61,838 nt of DNA from Bradyrhizobium lablabi (GTDB taxonomy: Bacteria; Pseudomonadota; Alphaproteobacteria; Rhizobiales; Xanthobacteraceae), in assembly GCF_001440475.1 (NCBI RefSeq), contig NZ_LLYB01000060.1, positions 84,146 through 145,983 of the forward strand, read 5' to 3'. Position numbers and translations under genes: made by a program. Below are positions 46,683-55,471 of the stretch, piece by piece; position 1 is the stretch's first letter, and each line of letters starts with the position of its first letter. The notes beneath the pieces were generated by a model that was given only the letters and a program-made list of their open reading frames with translations, had not been told where the DNA came from and ran no database searches.

Positions 46683-46818
46683 ACCTCTCCCCGCTTGCGG
46701 GGAGAGGTCGGAGTGCGAAGCGCTCCGGGTGAGGGGGTACAGGACTCACCGCGAGCGGTACTCGCGGAGCGAGCCCCTCACCCCGATCCTCTCCTCGCGA
46801 AGAGCGGGGCGAGGGAGA
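46683..46818. repeat. Palindromic intergenic repeat, C/G-rich family (copy 2)
   Basis: CCTCTCCCCGC-TTGC-GGGGAGAGG forms a strong hairpin at the left. Inner hairpins include GGAGTGCGAAGCGCTCC and GCGAGCGGTACTCGC, and the right end is CCTCTCCTCGCGAAGAGCGG. It lies between the binding protein and permease genes. Confidence 0.7.
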
Positions 46819-46825
46819 GTCACGT

Positions 46826-48205
46826 CTAACCAGCGACCTGCTTGATGCGGGCGATCAGTTCGTCGACGGCCTTGTCAACCGGCACCTTCTCGCTCACCAC
46901 GCGGTTCATCGCCTTGGCCCAGACGTTCTCGTTGTTGAGGATCGTGAACTTCCAGTTCTTGGTGAAGTCGAACGGCGTGGTGCCGCCGGTGAACTGGTTG
47001 TACACCGCCTTGCGATGCCGGTCAGCCTGCCAGAACGGGCTCTGCTGACTGGCGGTCGTCACCGGGAACCAGCGGCCGAGCGCGCCTTCGATATAGGGCC
47101 GCACGTTCTCTTCCTGCAGCAGGAACTTGATGAACTCCTTGCCCTCGGCCTTGTTCTTGGCGACCGTGAACATCAGCCCCGTCTTGACGTCGGAGCGGTA
47201 CTTGATCGGCGTACCATCCGGCTTATTGGGGAACGAGGCGGTGATGATGGTTTCATCATAGTTCTTCTTGCCGAGCGCGCGCTGTTCCGGCGTCAGCGCC
47301 GGGTTGTTGGCGTCGTCGAGCCACTTCGCCGCGATCGAGATCGTGAAGTTGTGCGTCATCACGATCGTCTTGTTGTGGAAGGCGACGTTGTTGTCCGGAT
47401 CCTTCCAGGTGGTGGAGGAGGGCGGCGTGCAGCCGCGGACGTAGGTATCGGTATAATCCTTCATCGCCTTGATCAGGTTTTCCCGTACCTTGGGATCGTC
47501 GACCAGGAGCTTGCCGTCGTCGTCGACCAGCTTGACGTTGTAGGCGTCCATGAAGGTGTAGAACGACTGGAAGGCGTCGGTGGATTCCACGCCCATCGGC
47601 TGGCCGACGGCGTAGACGCGTTGACCGGTGGCCTTGCGGATCGCCGGCTGCACCTTGTCGCACCAGAACGACCAGTAATCTTCCCACTTGGTCGGAATGT
47701 CGCTCTGCTTGAAGCCCGCCTGCTCCAGCATGTCCTGCCAGATCTGCACGTGCATGCTCTGCTGCTTCAGCGGAAAGCCGTAATAGGCCTTCTTCTTGGC
47801 GACGTCGTTATAGAGCAGCGCGGTCTCCAGCGTGTTTGGCGCGAACGCCGACTTCATCGGCGTCAGGATGTCGCCGAGATCCTCGAGCTTGCCCTCGAAC
47901 GCCCATTTGCCCTGCGCCTGCACGTCATAGCTGTCGGAATAGGCGACATCGGGCACGGTGCCGGAATCCAGCGCCGCCACCGTCTTCGGAATCATGTCCT
48001 GAATGGCGTATTGCGACAGTTCGACCTTGATGCCGGTCTTGGCCTCGAACTTCTTGATCGCCTCGAGGAGCGCGTCGTCCTCGGATTTGTAAAAGCCCTT
48101 GCCGAACCAGACCGTGATGGTCTTCTGCTGGGCGAGCGCGGGTGCAGTGGCGTAAAACAGCCCGACCGCAGCGACCGCGAGTGAAACTGATCTCCTGGAT
48201 ATCAC
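46826..48205 (-). CDS. ABC transporter extracellular solute-binding protein (family 1)
   Basis: A 459-residue protein starting at GTG with CAGGGAG upstream. Signal peptide MISRRSVSLAVAAVGLFYAT ending APALAQQ; mature start KTITVWFGKGFYKSEDDALL. Family features are EAKTGIKVELSQYA and DVAYSDSYDVQ, and it has the EGALGRWFPVT region near the C-terminus. It binds a sugar or polyol for the MalF/MalG-type permeases downstream. The open frame beyond the GTG is not coding. Confidence 0.92.
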   Translation of the reverse strand: MISRRSVSLAVAAVGLFYATAPALAQQKTITVWFGKGFYKSEDDALLEAIKKFEAKTGIKVELSQYAIQDMIPKTVAALDSGTVPDVAYSDSYDVQAQGKWAFEGKLEDLGDILTPMKSAFAPNTLETALLYNDVAKKKAYYGFPLKQQSMHVQIWQDMLEQAGFKQSDIPTKWEDYWSFWCDKVQPAIRKATGQRVYAVGQPMGVESTDAFQSFYTFMDAYNVKLVDDDGKLLVDDPKVRENLIKAMKDYTDTYVRGCTPPSSTTWKDPDNNVAFHNKTIVMTHNFTISIAAKWLDDANNPALTPEQRALGKKNYDETIITASFPNKPDGTPIKYRSDVKTGLMFTVAKNKAEGKEFIKFLLQEENVRPYIEGALGRWFPVTTASQQSPFWQADRHRKAVYNQFTGGTTPFDFTKNWKFTILNNENVWAKAMNRVVSEKVPVDKAVDELIARIKQVAG

Positions 48206-48351
48206 GTTGTTCTCCCTGAAAACCCGGCTTGTTAACCGGTTGGATAATGATAGCGCAACCAAGCGGCGCGATCCAGATGGGCTGGTGCCAACTTCTGTAG
48301 GGGGATGTTCGCGGCGCAAATGCGGCAAGGCGCCAGCGCACGTCCAGGCGT

Positions 48352-48390
48352 TGGTTCAACCATTTTGGCCTCATGGTTCAATCATTTTGG
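48352..48390. promoter_or_regulatory. Tandem operator-like repeat upstream of the binding-protein gene
   Basis: TGGTTCAACCATTTTGG (48352-48368) recurs as TGGTTCAATCATTTTGG (48374-48390), with a 22-bp period, two turns of DNA. The first copy contains the perfect dyad TGGTT-C-AACCA, resembling GntR/FadR-type operators. It lies 147-185 bp before the start at 48205. The regulator is not encoded nearby. Confidence 0.5.
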
Positions 48391-48749
48391 GCCAGCCATC
48401 ATCCTGCGTCCGTGGATACCGCGAGCCGAGGAAGAATGGCTGGATGCATGGCATGAATGCGCGAGCCCGCAACGCGGAGCGCCGGAGCCCTTCACAATGC
48501 TGTCCTTAACGGACGTGGTGGAACGCCGGACCCTCGCTACCGGTTGGTGAGCGTTGAAGGTCCCGAACGCCTTCCGCCGCTCGAACCTCTGTCGGCCGCC
48601 AATTGCCGGGCCGCGTATCCGTGACCAGTCATTTGCTGGTTATCGGCCCGCCACGTTGCTGGTGGAGAAAGAGAAATATTCAGAATCTGCGCCAGAATCG
48701 CATTAAGGTTGAGCTCTTGGGGATATTCAATCTTCGTCTGGGGTTGGTG
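48391..48749. other. Gene-free stretch between importer operon and acyltransferase
   Basis: About 360 bp. Open frames that cross it have no natural composition or ribosome-binding site. It probably holds the promoter of the acyltransferase gene; a clear -35/-10 pair was not found. Confidence 0.35.
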
Positions 48750-49811
48750 ATGCAGTTCTCAACGGCTGATCAGCAAAGGCTGCCGGGGGTACAGGTTGCG
48801 CGGGCCATTGCGGCATTGAGCGTCGCCTATTTTCATTCCTACATCGCGCTACGGGCGCTCCCCGAGGCCGCCCAGATACCGATCCCGCCGTTGAAGCAGT
48901 GGGGCTATTTGGGCGTAAATCTGTTCTTCGCAATCAGCGGCTATGTGATTTGCCTGGTCGCAGCCAAGCCCTCGTTCTCAACATTACCCTTCGCCATCAA
49001 GCGTGTATTCCGGCTGTACCCGATATACTGGGTCGCGATGGCCTGCATCGTGGGTCTGATCGCCATCGGAAAATATCGTCAGGAACCGATCGGGCATTTT
49101 CTCTATTCGATGACGCTGCTGCCGCAGCAGGGCGCACCGGCTTATGATCTGAGCTGGACGCTCGAACGCGAGATGGTGTTTTACGCGACGGCCGCGCTTG
49201 TTGTTCCGATAGCCGGCATACGCGGTCTTGCGCTCGTCATGGCGTCGCTCGCTACAGCCGGCTGGTATTTCAAAAATCCGTGGAGCTACCATCTGATATC
49301 GACGACGCAGGCCGACTTTCTGGCCGGCATCGTGGTATTTCTCCTTGGCACGCACGCCAGATTTCTCGGGGCAATCATTCCCCTCGTCTCGGGGGTAGCG
49401 TTGCTGGTCTTCACGCATGCCAGCCCGAACGTGGTCCACATTCCCCTGTCGATGGGGATCATCCTGCTGGGGATGGTCCATCTGCAACTGCCGTGGGATC
49501 GTTGGCCGTTACGCTGGATGGTTGCGATGGGCGACGCCTCCTATTCGATCTATCTGCTGCATTACATCGTCTTCATCGGCTCGGTGTATCTTTGTGTCGC
49601 GGTGGCGCCACCCAACTGGATGTGCGAGCCGTGGCGCTTCGCGACACTGGCTGCCAGCGCGATCATCTCCATCCTGACCTGGCGGATCATCGAACGCCCC
49701 ATGATCGGGGTCGGCAACAGGCTTGCCGCTGTTGCGGCACGGTGGCAATCGGCCAGCAGCCCGATGTCCCCTCGCGAACAATCAGCGGCAGTCCGCTTGC
49801 CTAATCAATGA
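48750..49811 (+). CDS. Acyltransferase family 3 membrane protein
   Basis: A 353-residue polytopic protein: LPGVQVARAIAALSVAYFHS, GYLGVNLFFAISGYVICLV and ASYSIYLLHYIVFIG are the family motifs. IIERPM near the end is also typical. It is a distant relative of the acyltransferase at 7751-8803. The frame runs upstream to 48603, but MQFSTADQQRLPG at 48750 is the natural start. It probably O-acylates a surface glycan. Confidence 0.85.
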   Translation: MQFSTADQQRLPGVQVARAIAALSVAYFHSYIALRALPEAAQIPIPPLKQWGYLGVNLFFAISGYVICLVAAKPSFSTLPFAIKRVFRLYPIYWVAMACIVGLIAIGKYRQEPIGHFLYSMTLLPQQGAPAYDLSWTLEREMVFYATAALVVPIAGIRGLALVMASLATAGWYFKNPWSYHLISTTQADFLAGIVVFLLGTHARFLGAIIPLVSGVALLVFTHASPNVVHIPLSMGIILLGMVHLQLPWDRWPLRWMVAMGDASYSIYLLHYIVFIGSVYLCVAVAPPNWMCEPWRFATLAASAIISILTWRIIERPMIGVGNRLAAVAARWQSASSPMSPREQSAAVRLPNQ

Positions 49812-49881
49812 TCGCCATTCCGTCGCCGGCGGATATCGCTTTGCTGATCCGGGGGGCAATGGGCAAGCTGCTCGCGCCTGC

Positions 49882-50043
49882 CTACAGCGTATCGGGCGTG
49901 CGGACGGGCGACGATTTGTCGTCGTTGCGCAGCTCCTGCTCGGCTAGGCGCCAGAATTCGTCCTCTTTGCCTTCGGGCCTGCCGTTGCGCTCCCAGATCT
50001 GATAGGCGCGGTTCTGGATTTCCTTTTCGGTCGGCTCGCTCAT
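49882..50043 (-). CDS. DUF2934 family small protein
   Basis: A 53-residue protein: MSEPTEKEIQNRAYQIWERN, then GRPEGKEDEFWRLAEQEL. The pattern (I-x-x-R-A-Y-x-I-W-E-x-x-G-x-P-x-G-x-x-x-x-H/F-W) is that of DUF2934. GGAGG lies 6 bp before the ATG. It is cytoplasmic and the function is not known. Confidence 0.8.
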   Translation of the reverse strand: MSEPTEKEIQNRAYQIWERNGRPEGKEDEFWRLAEQELRNDDKSSPVRTPDTL

Positions 50044-50122
50044 CCAGGTCCTCCTATGCCGGGCTTCCCTTCGGGAATAAGCACGCAGCGCGGAGCATGG
50101 TTCCTGGATGGCAGCCGCTCGC

Positions 50123-50302
50123 TCAGAACGAGTTCGCGAGTTCGATCTCTGCCTTCAGCGCCGCAATCCGCCGTTCGGCTTCCCTCGCCGTCAGGTTCTT
50201 CTCGAACAGCTTTGGCTGATACGCCTCGGCGCTCAGCGTACGCAGCGTCGCCAATTGGCGCGGCGTCATCGGCGCGTCGAGCTGGTCCGGGAGGCGGGGC
50301 AT
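50123..50302 (-). CDS. DUF3072 family small protein
   Basis: A 59-residue protein: MTPRQLATLRTLSAEAYQP and NLTAREAERRIAALKAEIEL. The 'M-T-x-x-Q-x-x-x-L-x-x-L ... L-T-x-x-E-A-x-x-x-I-x-x-L' pattern fits DUF3072. GGAG precedes the ATG. The role is unknown. Confidence 0.7.
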   Translation of the reverse strand: MPRLPDQLDAPMTPRQLATLRTLSAEAYQPKLFEKNLTAREAERRIAALKAEIELANSF

Positions 50303-50399
50303 CGGGAGAACTCCAAGATTCTTTGATCCGGGGCTGATTCTTAACTTGAAATTTGTTCTTTATTTGTTCTTATGGAGCTCAACCGCAGCGAGGTGGCCT

Positions 50400-50684
50400 A
50401 TGGACAACAAGTTGAACGAAATTCGTAGAAAAATCAGGCTCTTGCGGACGGAGATGCTGACCGCCGGGGATAATATCCGCAGGCAGGTCAACCGGGATGA
50501 AGACTGCTCGGAAGCGGCCACGCGCCTGATGGCGATGCGGGCGGCCATGGTCGGTCTCATCGGCAAACGGAACAGGCTCGGCGGCGAGGAGCGCCTGCTC
50601 AATGTCGACGAGCGGCTGAAGCTGGATGTCCGCGCCGTCAGCAGGAGGCCTTCGAACGGGGCGGTCGACCGCCGTGAGCGATGA
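50400..50684 (+). CDS. Small helical protein of unknown function
   Basis: A 94-residue charged protein (MDNKLNEIRRKIRLLRTEML), probably alpha-helical. GAGGTGG precedes the ATG. A TTG at 50346 would add a hydrophobic N-terminus, which I judge unlikely. It overlaps the next small gene by 11 bp. Confidence 0.55.
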   Translation: MDNKLNEIRRKIRLLRTEMLTAGDNIRRQVNRDEDCSEAATRLMAMRAAMVGLIGKRNRLGGEERLLNVDERLKLDVRAVSRRPSNGAVDRRER

Positions 50685-50868
50685 TCCGATACAAGCTCTG
50701 CGCCGGCGGATTGCCGAGCTGGACCAGCTCGCGCGTCAGCTCGATCAATCCGGCCTCGACAACGCGCGGGCGCAGCTTCTGCTCTCGCGCTTGCGAGAGG
50801 AGCTGAAAGACCTCACAGAGGCCGGCGATGTCAGCACAGCTCAGATGGTACGATCACAACGCGGATAA
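50674..50868 (+). CDS. Small coiled-coil-like protein of unknown function
   Basis: From GTG 50674: 64 residues, MSDDPIQALRRRIAELDQLA continuing with LDNARAQLLLSRLREELKDL. Leu/Arg/Glu heptad-like pattern. It overlaps both neighbours (11 and 41 bp). The overlaps support one small operon. Confidence 0.5.
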   Translation: MSDDPIQALRRRIAELDQLARQLDQSGLDNARAQLLLSRLREELKDLTEAGDVSTAQMVRSQRG

Positions 50869-51060
50869 TCCGCCGTGGCTGAAAGCTCTGGCGGAGGTCC
50901 GGATCAGGGCGACGCGTGAAGGGTGGTGCCACGCCCACGTCCAGGCGTCGTCGCGATCGATCAATATGCCGAGGCGGCGCTGGGCAATCGGGATTATTTC
51001 CTGAACAAGCCGCATAGTATCGGCCGCAGCAATAATAATATCCCTGAAGTGGCCCGCATG
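50828..51060 (+). pseudogene. Frameshifted small conserved protein
   Basis: From ATG 50828 the reading MSAQLRWYDHNADNPPWLKA runs to HAHVQ and then shifts into junk, ending at TGA 51002-51004. In the next frame from 50947 it continues VVAIDQYAEAALGNRDYFLN and then KPHSIG, which I recognise from small Bradyrhizobium proteins. A single-base loss near 50945 explains both halves. Either the gene is broken or there is a sequencing error. Confidence 0.6.
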
Positions 51061-51084
51061 AGTGCAGCAACATGCAGGACGGCA

Positions 51085-51115
51085 AGATCCCGGATCTCGC
51101 TTCGCTCATCCGGGC
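51085..51115. repeat. Half copy of the GTAGCCCGGAT repeat
   Basis: GATCCCGGATCTCGCTTCGC followed by TCATCCGGGCTA matches one arm of the elements at 25771 and 28746. The other arm is missing. Confidence 0.5.
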
Positions 51116-51127
51116 TAACGCTTGCTG

Positions 51128-53062
51128 CTAGTTCTGCTTCGCGCTCTCCGCGGCCTCAGGCGCGGGCTGTCGCGGTCCGCCCGTAAACCTCTCGATCACC
51201 GAGCGCACCGCATCGCGCGTCTTGCGATCCTTCACCGCGTCGAGCAAGGGCGCAGCGCCCGGCGAGCGGCGGATCAGGCTTTCCGGATCGGGAAACACCA
51301 GCGGATCGTCCCACGGGCCCTGCACCACGAAGGGCAGTTCAAAACCCTTGTCGCCGCCGGCGGCCGCCGGCGTCAGGCTGGCGACGCCCTTGAGGTCGTA
51401 TTCGCGTGACGGCACCGAGGCCGTGCCGGTCAGCGACAGGCGTGTCGTCGGGCCGTCGACACGGATGTCCTCGACGGTGGCGACGCCGTCGTTGAAGCGC
51501 ACGGAAACGTTGAGATTGTCGTAGGGCGTCGTGCCCGAACGGAAATTGCCGCCGCCGGCCAGCGGCCGCCGTTCCAGCCGCTTGAGCAGTTGCTCGACAT
51601 TAAAACCCGCGATCGCGCCGTCATGGCCGGTCAAGGTCGCGGTGCCGTCAAGCGAGGAGGCGAGGCCGAACGGGCTCGAGCCGGATGCCATCAGCGAGAG
51701 GCCGAGATTGCCGCGGCCGGACAGCTTGGTGATGCCGAACAATTCGTTGGCGCAGGTCTGCAGGTCGACATCGGTAAACTGGAGTTGCGCCTTGACGTCG
51801 GCGACGGCATCGGAGCGCGCGATCCCGAGCGAGCCCTTGGCGATGCCGCCATACATCTGCGCTTCGCCGATCGAGAGCGCCAGCGCGCCGCCGCGCAGAT
51901 TGGCGCCGAACGCGGTGCGGCCGAGCTTGGTGGGGCCGACCGTCACCCGCGCTGCCGACAGGCGCATGTCCAGGTCGGTGGCGGAGAGCGAGGAGAGATC
52001 GAACAATTGCCGGTTCCAGTCGCGCGCGCCGCTCGCGAGCAGGCGGACGGTCGAGATGTAAGGCGTGAAATCCAGGTTTCCTGCCGCCAGCGTCGCCTGC
52101 AGCGTCTGGCGACCATTATTGGCGACCGTCATCACGCCCTCGGCGGCGTTGCCGTCGAGTTCGACATTCACATTGGTCAAGGCGATCGAGGCGCCGACAA
52201 CATTGGCGCGGGCCTTCAGCGTGAAACGGCCGAACCCGCCGCTGCCGGGCACCGCCTGTCCCATCCAGCGCAGCGCATTGCGCAGCGACAGGCTGTCGAC
52301 CGAAACCGTGCCTTCCATCATCAGGCTGGTGCGGTTGGCGACAAAGCCGTCGAAGGCGAGCTTGAGCGGCGCGCTGACGAGCCGCGCCTTCAGGCCGGAG
52401 CGGTCGCCCGACAGCATCGCGACGAAGTCGCTGGCCGAGATCGAGCCGTCGACGCGTTCGCCGCGCCAGTCGAATTGTCCGGTCGCCGCGAACGAGCGCG
52501 AGATCGATGGCCAGGCCAGCGACAGATCGATGTCGCCGAGCTGTTCCTTGACGTTGTTGGTGGCGTCCTCGTATTTCAGCACGCCGTCCTGAATCCTGAT
52601 TTCGGAGAACGACACCTGGTTCTCCGCGCCGGGCTTCATCGTGCGCGCGATCCGTTCGACGAACGGTGTCCAGTTGCTCTCGCCGCCGGCTTCTCTGACG
52701 ACGCGGATATGCGGCCGCAACATCATGACATCGGCGATTTCGAACCGGCGCAGCAGCAAGGGCAGCAGGCGCAGGTTCGCCGTCAGCACGTCGACCTGCA
52801 GCGCGGGGTCGGTGGTGCCGCCGCCCTTCAGTCCGACATTGTGAAACGAGACGTAGCTTCCCGGAAACACGGACACGTCGATCGCGCCTGACACGACGAG
52901 ATCGAGCCCGGTAACTGCGCGGATCTGCGCCTCGACCGCCTGGCGCAGCGCGTCCCGGTTGAGGAACCAGGACGTGCTGATCAGGCCGATAACAGCCGCG
53001 GCAAACAGCGCCGCGACCGGCATCCCGAGGCGCTTCATTCCTTGGGCCATCGTCAATGACAT
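51128..53062 (-). CDS. AsmA family protein
   Basis: A 644-residue envelope protein. One N-terminal membrane segment (LGMPVAALFAAAVIGLIS) is followed by RDALRQAVEAQIRAVTGLDL and GAIDVSVFPGSYVSFHNVGL, the AsmA N-terminal hallmark. The C-terminal region has GHDGAIAGFNVEQLLKRLER and AFSLTGTASVPSREYDL-like blocks of the AsmA_2 domain. Family members are linked to lipid transport between membranes. Single gene; the 266 bp upstream lie between it and scoA. Confidence 0.9.
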   Translation of the reverse strand: MSLTMAQGMKRLGMPVAALFAAAVIGLISTSWFLNRDALRQAVEAQIRAVTGLDLVVSGAIDVSVFPGSYVSFHNVGLKGGGTTDPALQVDVLTANLRLLPLLLRRFEIADVMMLRPHIRVVREAGGESNWTPFVERIARTMKPGAENQVSFSEIRIQDGVLKYEDATNNVKEQLGDIDLSLAWPSISRSFAATGQFDWRGERVDGSISASDFVAMLSGDRSGLKARLVSAPLKLAFDGFVANRTSLMMEGTVSVDSLSLRNALRWMGQAVPGSGGFGRFTLKARANVVGASIALTNVNVELDGNAAEGVMTVANNGRQTLQATLAAGNLDFTPYISTVRLLASGARDWNRQLFDLSSLSATDLDMRLSAARVTVGPTKLGRTAFGANLRGGALALSIGEAQMYGGIAKGSLGIARSDAVADVKAQLQFTDVDLQTCANELFGITKLSGRGNLGLSLMASGSSPFGLASSLDGTATLTGHDGAIAGFNVEQLLKRLERRPLAGGGNFRSGTTPYDNLNVSVRFNDGVATVEDIRVDGPTTRLSLTGTASVPSREYDLKGVASLTPAAAGGDKGFELPFVVQGPWDDPLVFPDPESLIRRSPGAAPLLDAVKDRKTRDAVRSVIERFTGGPRQPAPEAAESAKQN

Positions 53063-53249
53063 ATCCGGATCTGATTAAACCGAAGTCGGGTTACTGTCTC
53101 TAGGGTCTTACTGATTAAGGGGCGCTGATCAGGGCCAGGCGCCGCATCGGTCAGCCCGTGCCAACCCACGCAACTTGAAGGGTTTTCTTGACGCTTTCAA
53201 GGCCGAGATGGCGCCGGGCGGGCGGTTCGGCGGCATAATCCCCGCATCA

Positions 53250-53279
53250 TTGACGCACCGCGAAGAATTCGCCTAATAA
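53250..53279 (+). promoter_or_regulatory. Putative sigma-70 type promoter of the CoA-transferase genes
   Basis: TTGACG (53250-53255), an 18-bp spacer, and TAATAA (53274-53279), 50 bp upstream of the start codon at 53329. The -10 box deviates from TATAAT, so this is tentative. Confidence 0.4.
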
Positions 53280-53328
53280 TCCGGATAATGCCGGCTTTCG
53301 GCCGTTCCCTCCATCAGGTCAGATTTCC

Positions 53329-54036
53329 ATGAACAAGGTTTATCCCGACGCCAAATCGGCACTCGATGGCGTTCTCAAGGACGGCATGATGATCATGTCC
53401 GGCGGTTTCGGTCTGTGCGGTATCGCCGAGACCCTGTCGGACGCGATCCGCGATTCCGGCGTCAAGGGTTTGACGGTCGTTTCCAACAATGCGGGCGTCG
53501 ACGGCATCGGCCTCAGCCGGCTTCTGGAAACGCGGCAGATCAAAAAGATGATCTCGTCCTATGTCGGCGAGAACAAGCTGTTCGCCCAGCAATACCTCGC
53601 CGGCGAACTTGAACTCGAATTCAATCCGCAGGGCACGCTGGCCGAGCGCATCCGCGCCGGCGGCGCCGGCATCCCGGCCTTCTACACCAAGACCGGCGTC
53701 GGCACGCTGATCGCGGAAGGCAAGGAAGTGAAGGAATTCGACGGCGAGAAATACATCATGGAGCGCGGCCTGTTCGCCGATCTCGCCATCGTCCATGCCT
53801 GGAAGGGCGACACCGCCGGTAACCTGATCTATCGCAAGACCGCGCGTAACTTTAACCCGATGATGGCGACCGCAGCGAAGGTCACGGTGGCCGAGGTCGA
53901 GCAACTGGTTCCGGCCGGTGAGCTCAATCCCGACCACATCCACACGCCCGGCATTTTCGTCAAACGCATCATCGAAGTCGGCACCGGCAAGAAGCGGATC
54001 GAATTCCGCAACACCCGCCCGCGGCCTGCGGCATAA
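53329..54036 (+). CDS. scoA: 3-oxoacid CoA-transferase subunit A
   Basis: A 235-residue subunit: MNKVYPDAKSALDGVLKDGM, MSGGFGLCGIAETLSDAI and SNNAGVDGIGLSRLL, then GAGIPAFYTKTGVGT. It transfers CoA from succinyl-CoA to acetoacetate together with subunit B, for ketone-body or polyhydroxybutyrate breakdown. It is 21 bp from subunit B. Confidence 0.95.
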   Translation: MNKVYPDAKSALDGVLKDGMMIMSGGFGLCGIAETLSDAIRDSGVKGLTVVSNNAGVDGIGLSRLLETRQIKKMISSYVGENKLFAQQYLAGELELEFNPQGTLAERIRAGGAGIPAFYTKTGVGTLIAEGKEVKEFDGEKYIMERGLFADLAIVHAWKGDTAGNLIYRKTARNFNPMMATAAKVTVAEVEQLVPAGELNPDHIHTPGIFVKRIIEVGTGKKRIEFRNTRPRPAA

Positions 54037-54057
54037 GCGCGACACAGGAGAACTGAC

Positions 54058-54708
54058 ATGGCCTGGACCCGTGAACAGATGGCCGCTCGTGCCGCGAAGG
54101 AACTGCGCGACGGTTATTACGTCAATCTCGGCATCGGCATTCCGACGCTGGTTTCGAACTACATCCCCGATGGTATCGACGTGAACCTGCAGAGCGAGAA
54201 CGGCATGCTCGGCATGGGCCCGTTCCCTTATGAGGGCGAGGAAGACGCCGACCTCATCAACGCCGGCAAGCAGACAGTGAGCGAACTGCCGTCGACCAGC
54301 TATTTCTCCTCCGCCGATTCCTTCGGCATGGTGCGCGGCGGGCATATCGATCTGTCGATCCTCGGCGCGATGCAGGTGGCGCAGAACGGCGATCTCGCCA
54401 ACTGGATGATCCCCGGCAAGATGGTGAAGGGCATGGGCGGCGCGATGGACCTCGTCGCCGGCGTCAAGCGCGTCGTCGTTGTGATGGAGCACTCCGCCAA
54501 GGATGGCCCGAAGCTTCTGAAGACCTGCAACCTGCCGCTGACCGGCGAGCGCGTGGTCGACATGGTGGTGACGGATCTCGCCGTCTTCACCATCGACAAG
54601 CACGGCAAGGACGGCATGGCGCTGATCGAACTCGCTGACGGCGTCACGCTCGACGAGGTCAAGGCCAAGACCGAAGCCGAGTTCCGCGTCGCGCTGAAGA
54701 ACGCCTGA
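54058..54708 (+). CDS. scoB: 3-oxoacid CoA-transferase subunit B
   Basis: A 216-residue subunit with [17 protein letters not shown] and the catalytic Glu in [33 protein letters not shown] and [15 protein letters not shown] are standard. The ATG is preceded by CAGGAG. Complete and intact; same operon as subunit A. Confidence 0.96.
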   Translation: MAWTREQMAARAAKELRDGYYVNLGIGIPTLVSNYIPDGIDVNLQSENGMLGMGPFPYEGEEDADLINAGKQTVSELPSTSYFSSADSFGMVRGGHIDLSILGAMQVAQNGDLANWMIPGKMVKGMGGAMDLVAGVKRVVVVMEHSAKDGPKLLKTCNLPLTGERVVDMVVTDLAVFTIDKHGKDGMALIELADGVTLDEVKAKTEAEFRVALKNA

Positions 54709-54712
54709 CGCG

Positions 54713-55372
54713 ATGGCGGCGGGGCGGTCGCAGCCTGCGATCCGTCCCGCGCGCAACGACGACGCCGGCTTCATTGCCCGTAATATCCTGGCCTCGCAGC
54801 GCGGCCCGCTGCCGCGCGGCTGGTTCGACATCACGCTCGGCTGGAGTGAGCCGGAATGCCTGGCGTTCGTCGAACGGATTGCCACAGCAAAACAGCCGTC
54901 ATGGTGGCACGTCTCGCAATTCATCATCGCCGAGGTCGAGGGAACGCCGGCGGCGTCGCTGTGCGCGTTGCCTGCCTCCGGCACCGGCCCTGCCGCGAAA
55001 GCGGCGATTGAAATGGCGGCGGCCGGGAGCGGGCTGACTGCATCCGATGTGGCCGCGATCTTCCAGCGCAGCGGCTATGCCAGGAATTGCTGGGTGCAGG
55101 GTGGCGAGGGCGACTGGCTGATCGAGCATGTCGCCACGCTGCCCCAGTATCGCGGACTCGGGCTGGTGCAGGCGCTCATCGAACATGCACTCGCCGCCGG
55201 AAGGGCCGCGGGTTTCGCGCGGGCATCGATCTCCTTTCTGATCGGCAACGAGGCGGCGGAGCGATGTTATGCGAAAGCGGGCTTTGCATTCGCCGAAGAG
55301 AAGCGCGATCCGGCGTTCGAAAAGCTCACCGGTTCGCCGGGCTTTCGCCGTTTTGTGCGAGCGACTGCGTAA
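54713..55372 (+). CDS. GNAT family N-acetyltransferase
   Basis: A 219-residue protein. AIRPARNDDAGFIARNILAS at the N-terminus and HVATLPQYRGLGLVQALIEHAL, with the R/Q-x-x-G-x-G/L acetyl-CoA loop, define the GNAT fold. ASISFLIGNEAAERCYAKAGF is the usual end. The substrate is unknown. The ATG is 4 bp after scoB, so it is probably cotranscribed. Confidence 0.85.
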   Translation: MAAGRSQPAIRPARNDDAGFIARNILASQRGPLPRGWFDITLGWSEPECLAFVERIATAKQPSWWHVSQFIIAEVEGTPAASLCALPASGTGPAAKAAIEMAAAGSGLTASDVAAIFQRSGYARNCWVQGGEGDWLIEHVATLPQYRGLGLVQALIEHALAAGRAAGFARASISFLIGNEAAERCYAKAGFAFAEEKRDPAFEKLTGSPGFRRFVRATA

Positions 55373-55462
55373 GGTGGGCAAAGGCGCGTAGCGCCGTGCC
55401 CACCATCTGTCCTCAATCTCGGGGCGCAATGGTGGGCAGGCTTGCGCTTCGCCCACCCTACG
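55369..55462. repeat. Palindromic intergenic repeat (GGTGGGCAAAGGCGC type, copy 2)
   Basis: CGTAAGGTGGGCAAAGGCGC at the left is matched by GCGCTTCGCCCACCCTACGG at the right, with an inner GGTGGGCA/TGCCCACC pair. It lies between the GNAT and permease genes, which converge here. Confidence 0.75.
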
Positions 55463-55471
55463 GCATCGGCG

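Noticed and set aside
47015..48184. 389-codon plus-strand frame opposite the binding-protein gene
   Set aside because: Shadow of a well-defined solute-binding protein; no domain recognised.
48207..48509. 100-codon plus-strand frame upstream of the acyltransferase
   Set aside because: It crosses the tandem operator repeats and has no ribosome-binding site or family resemblance.
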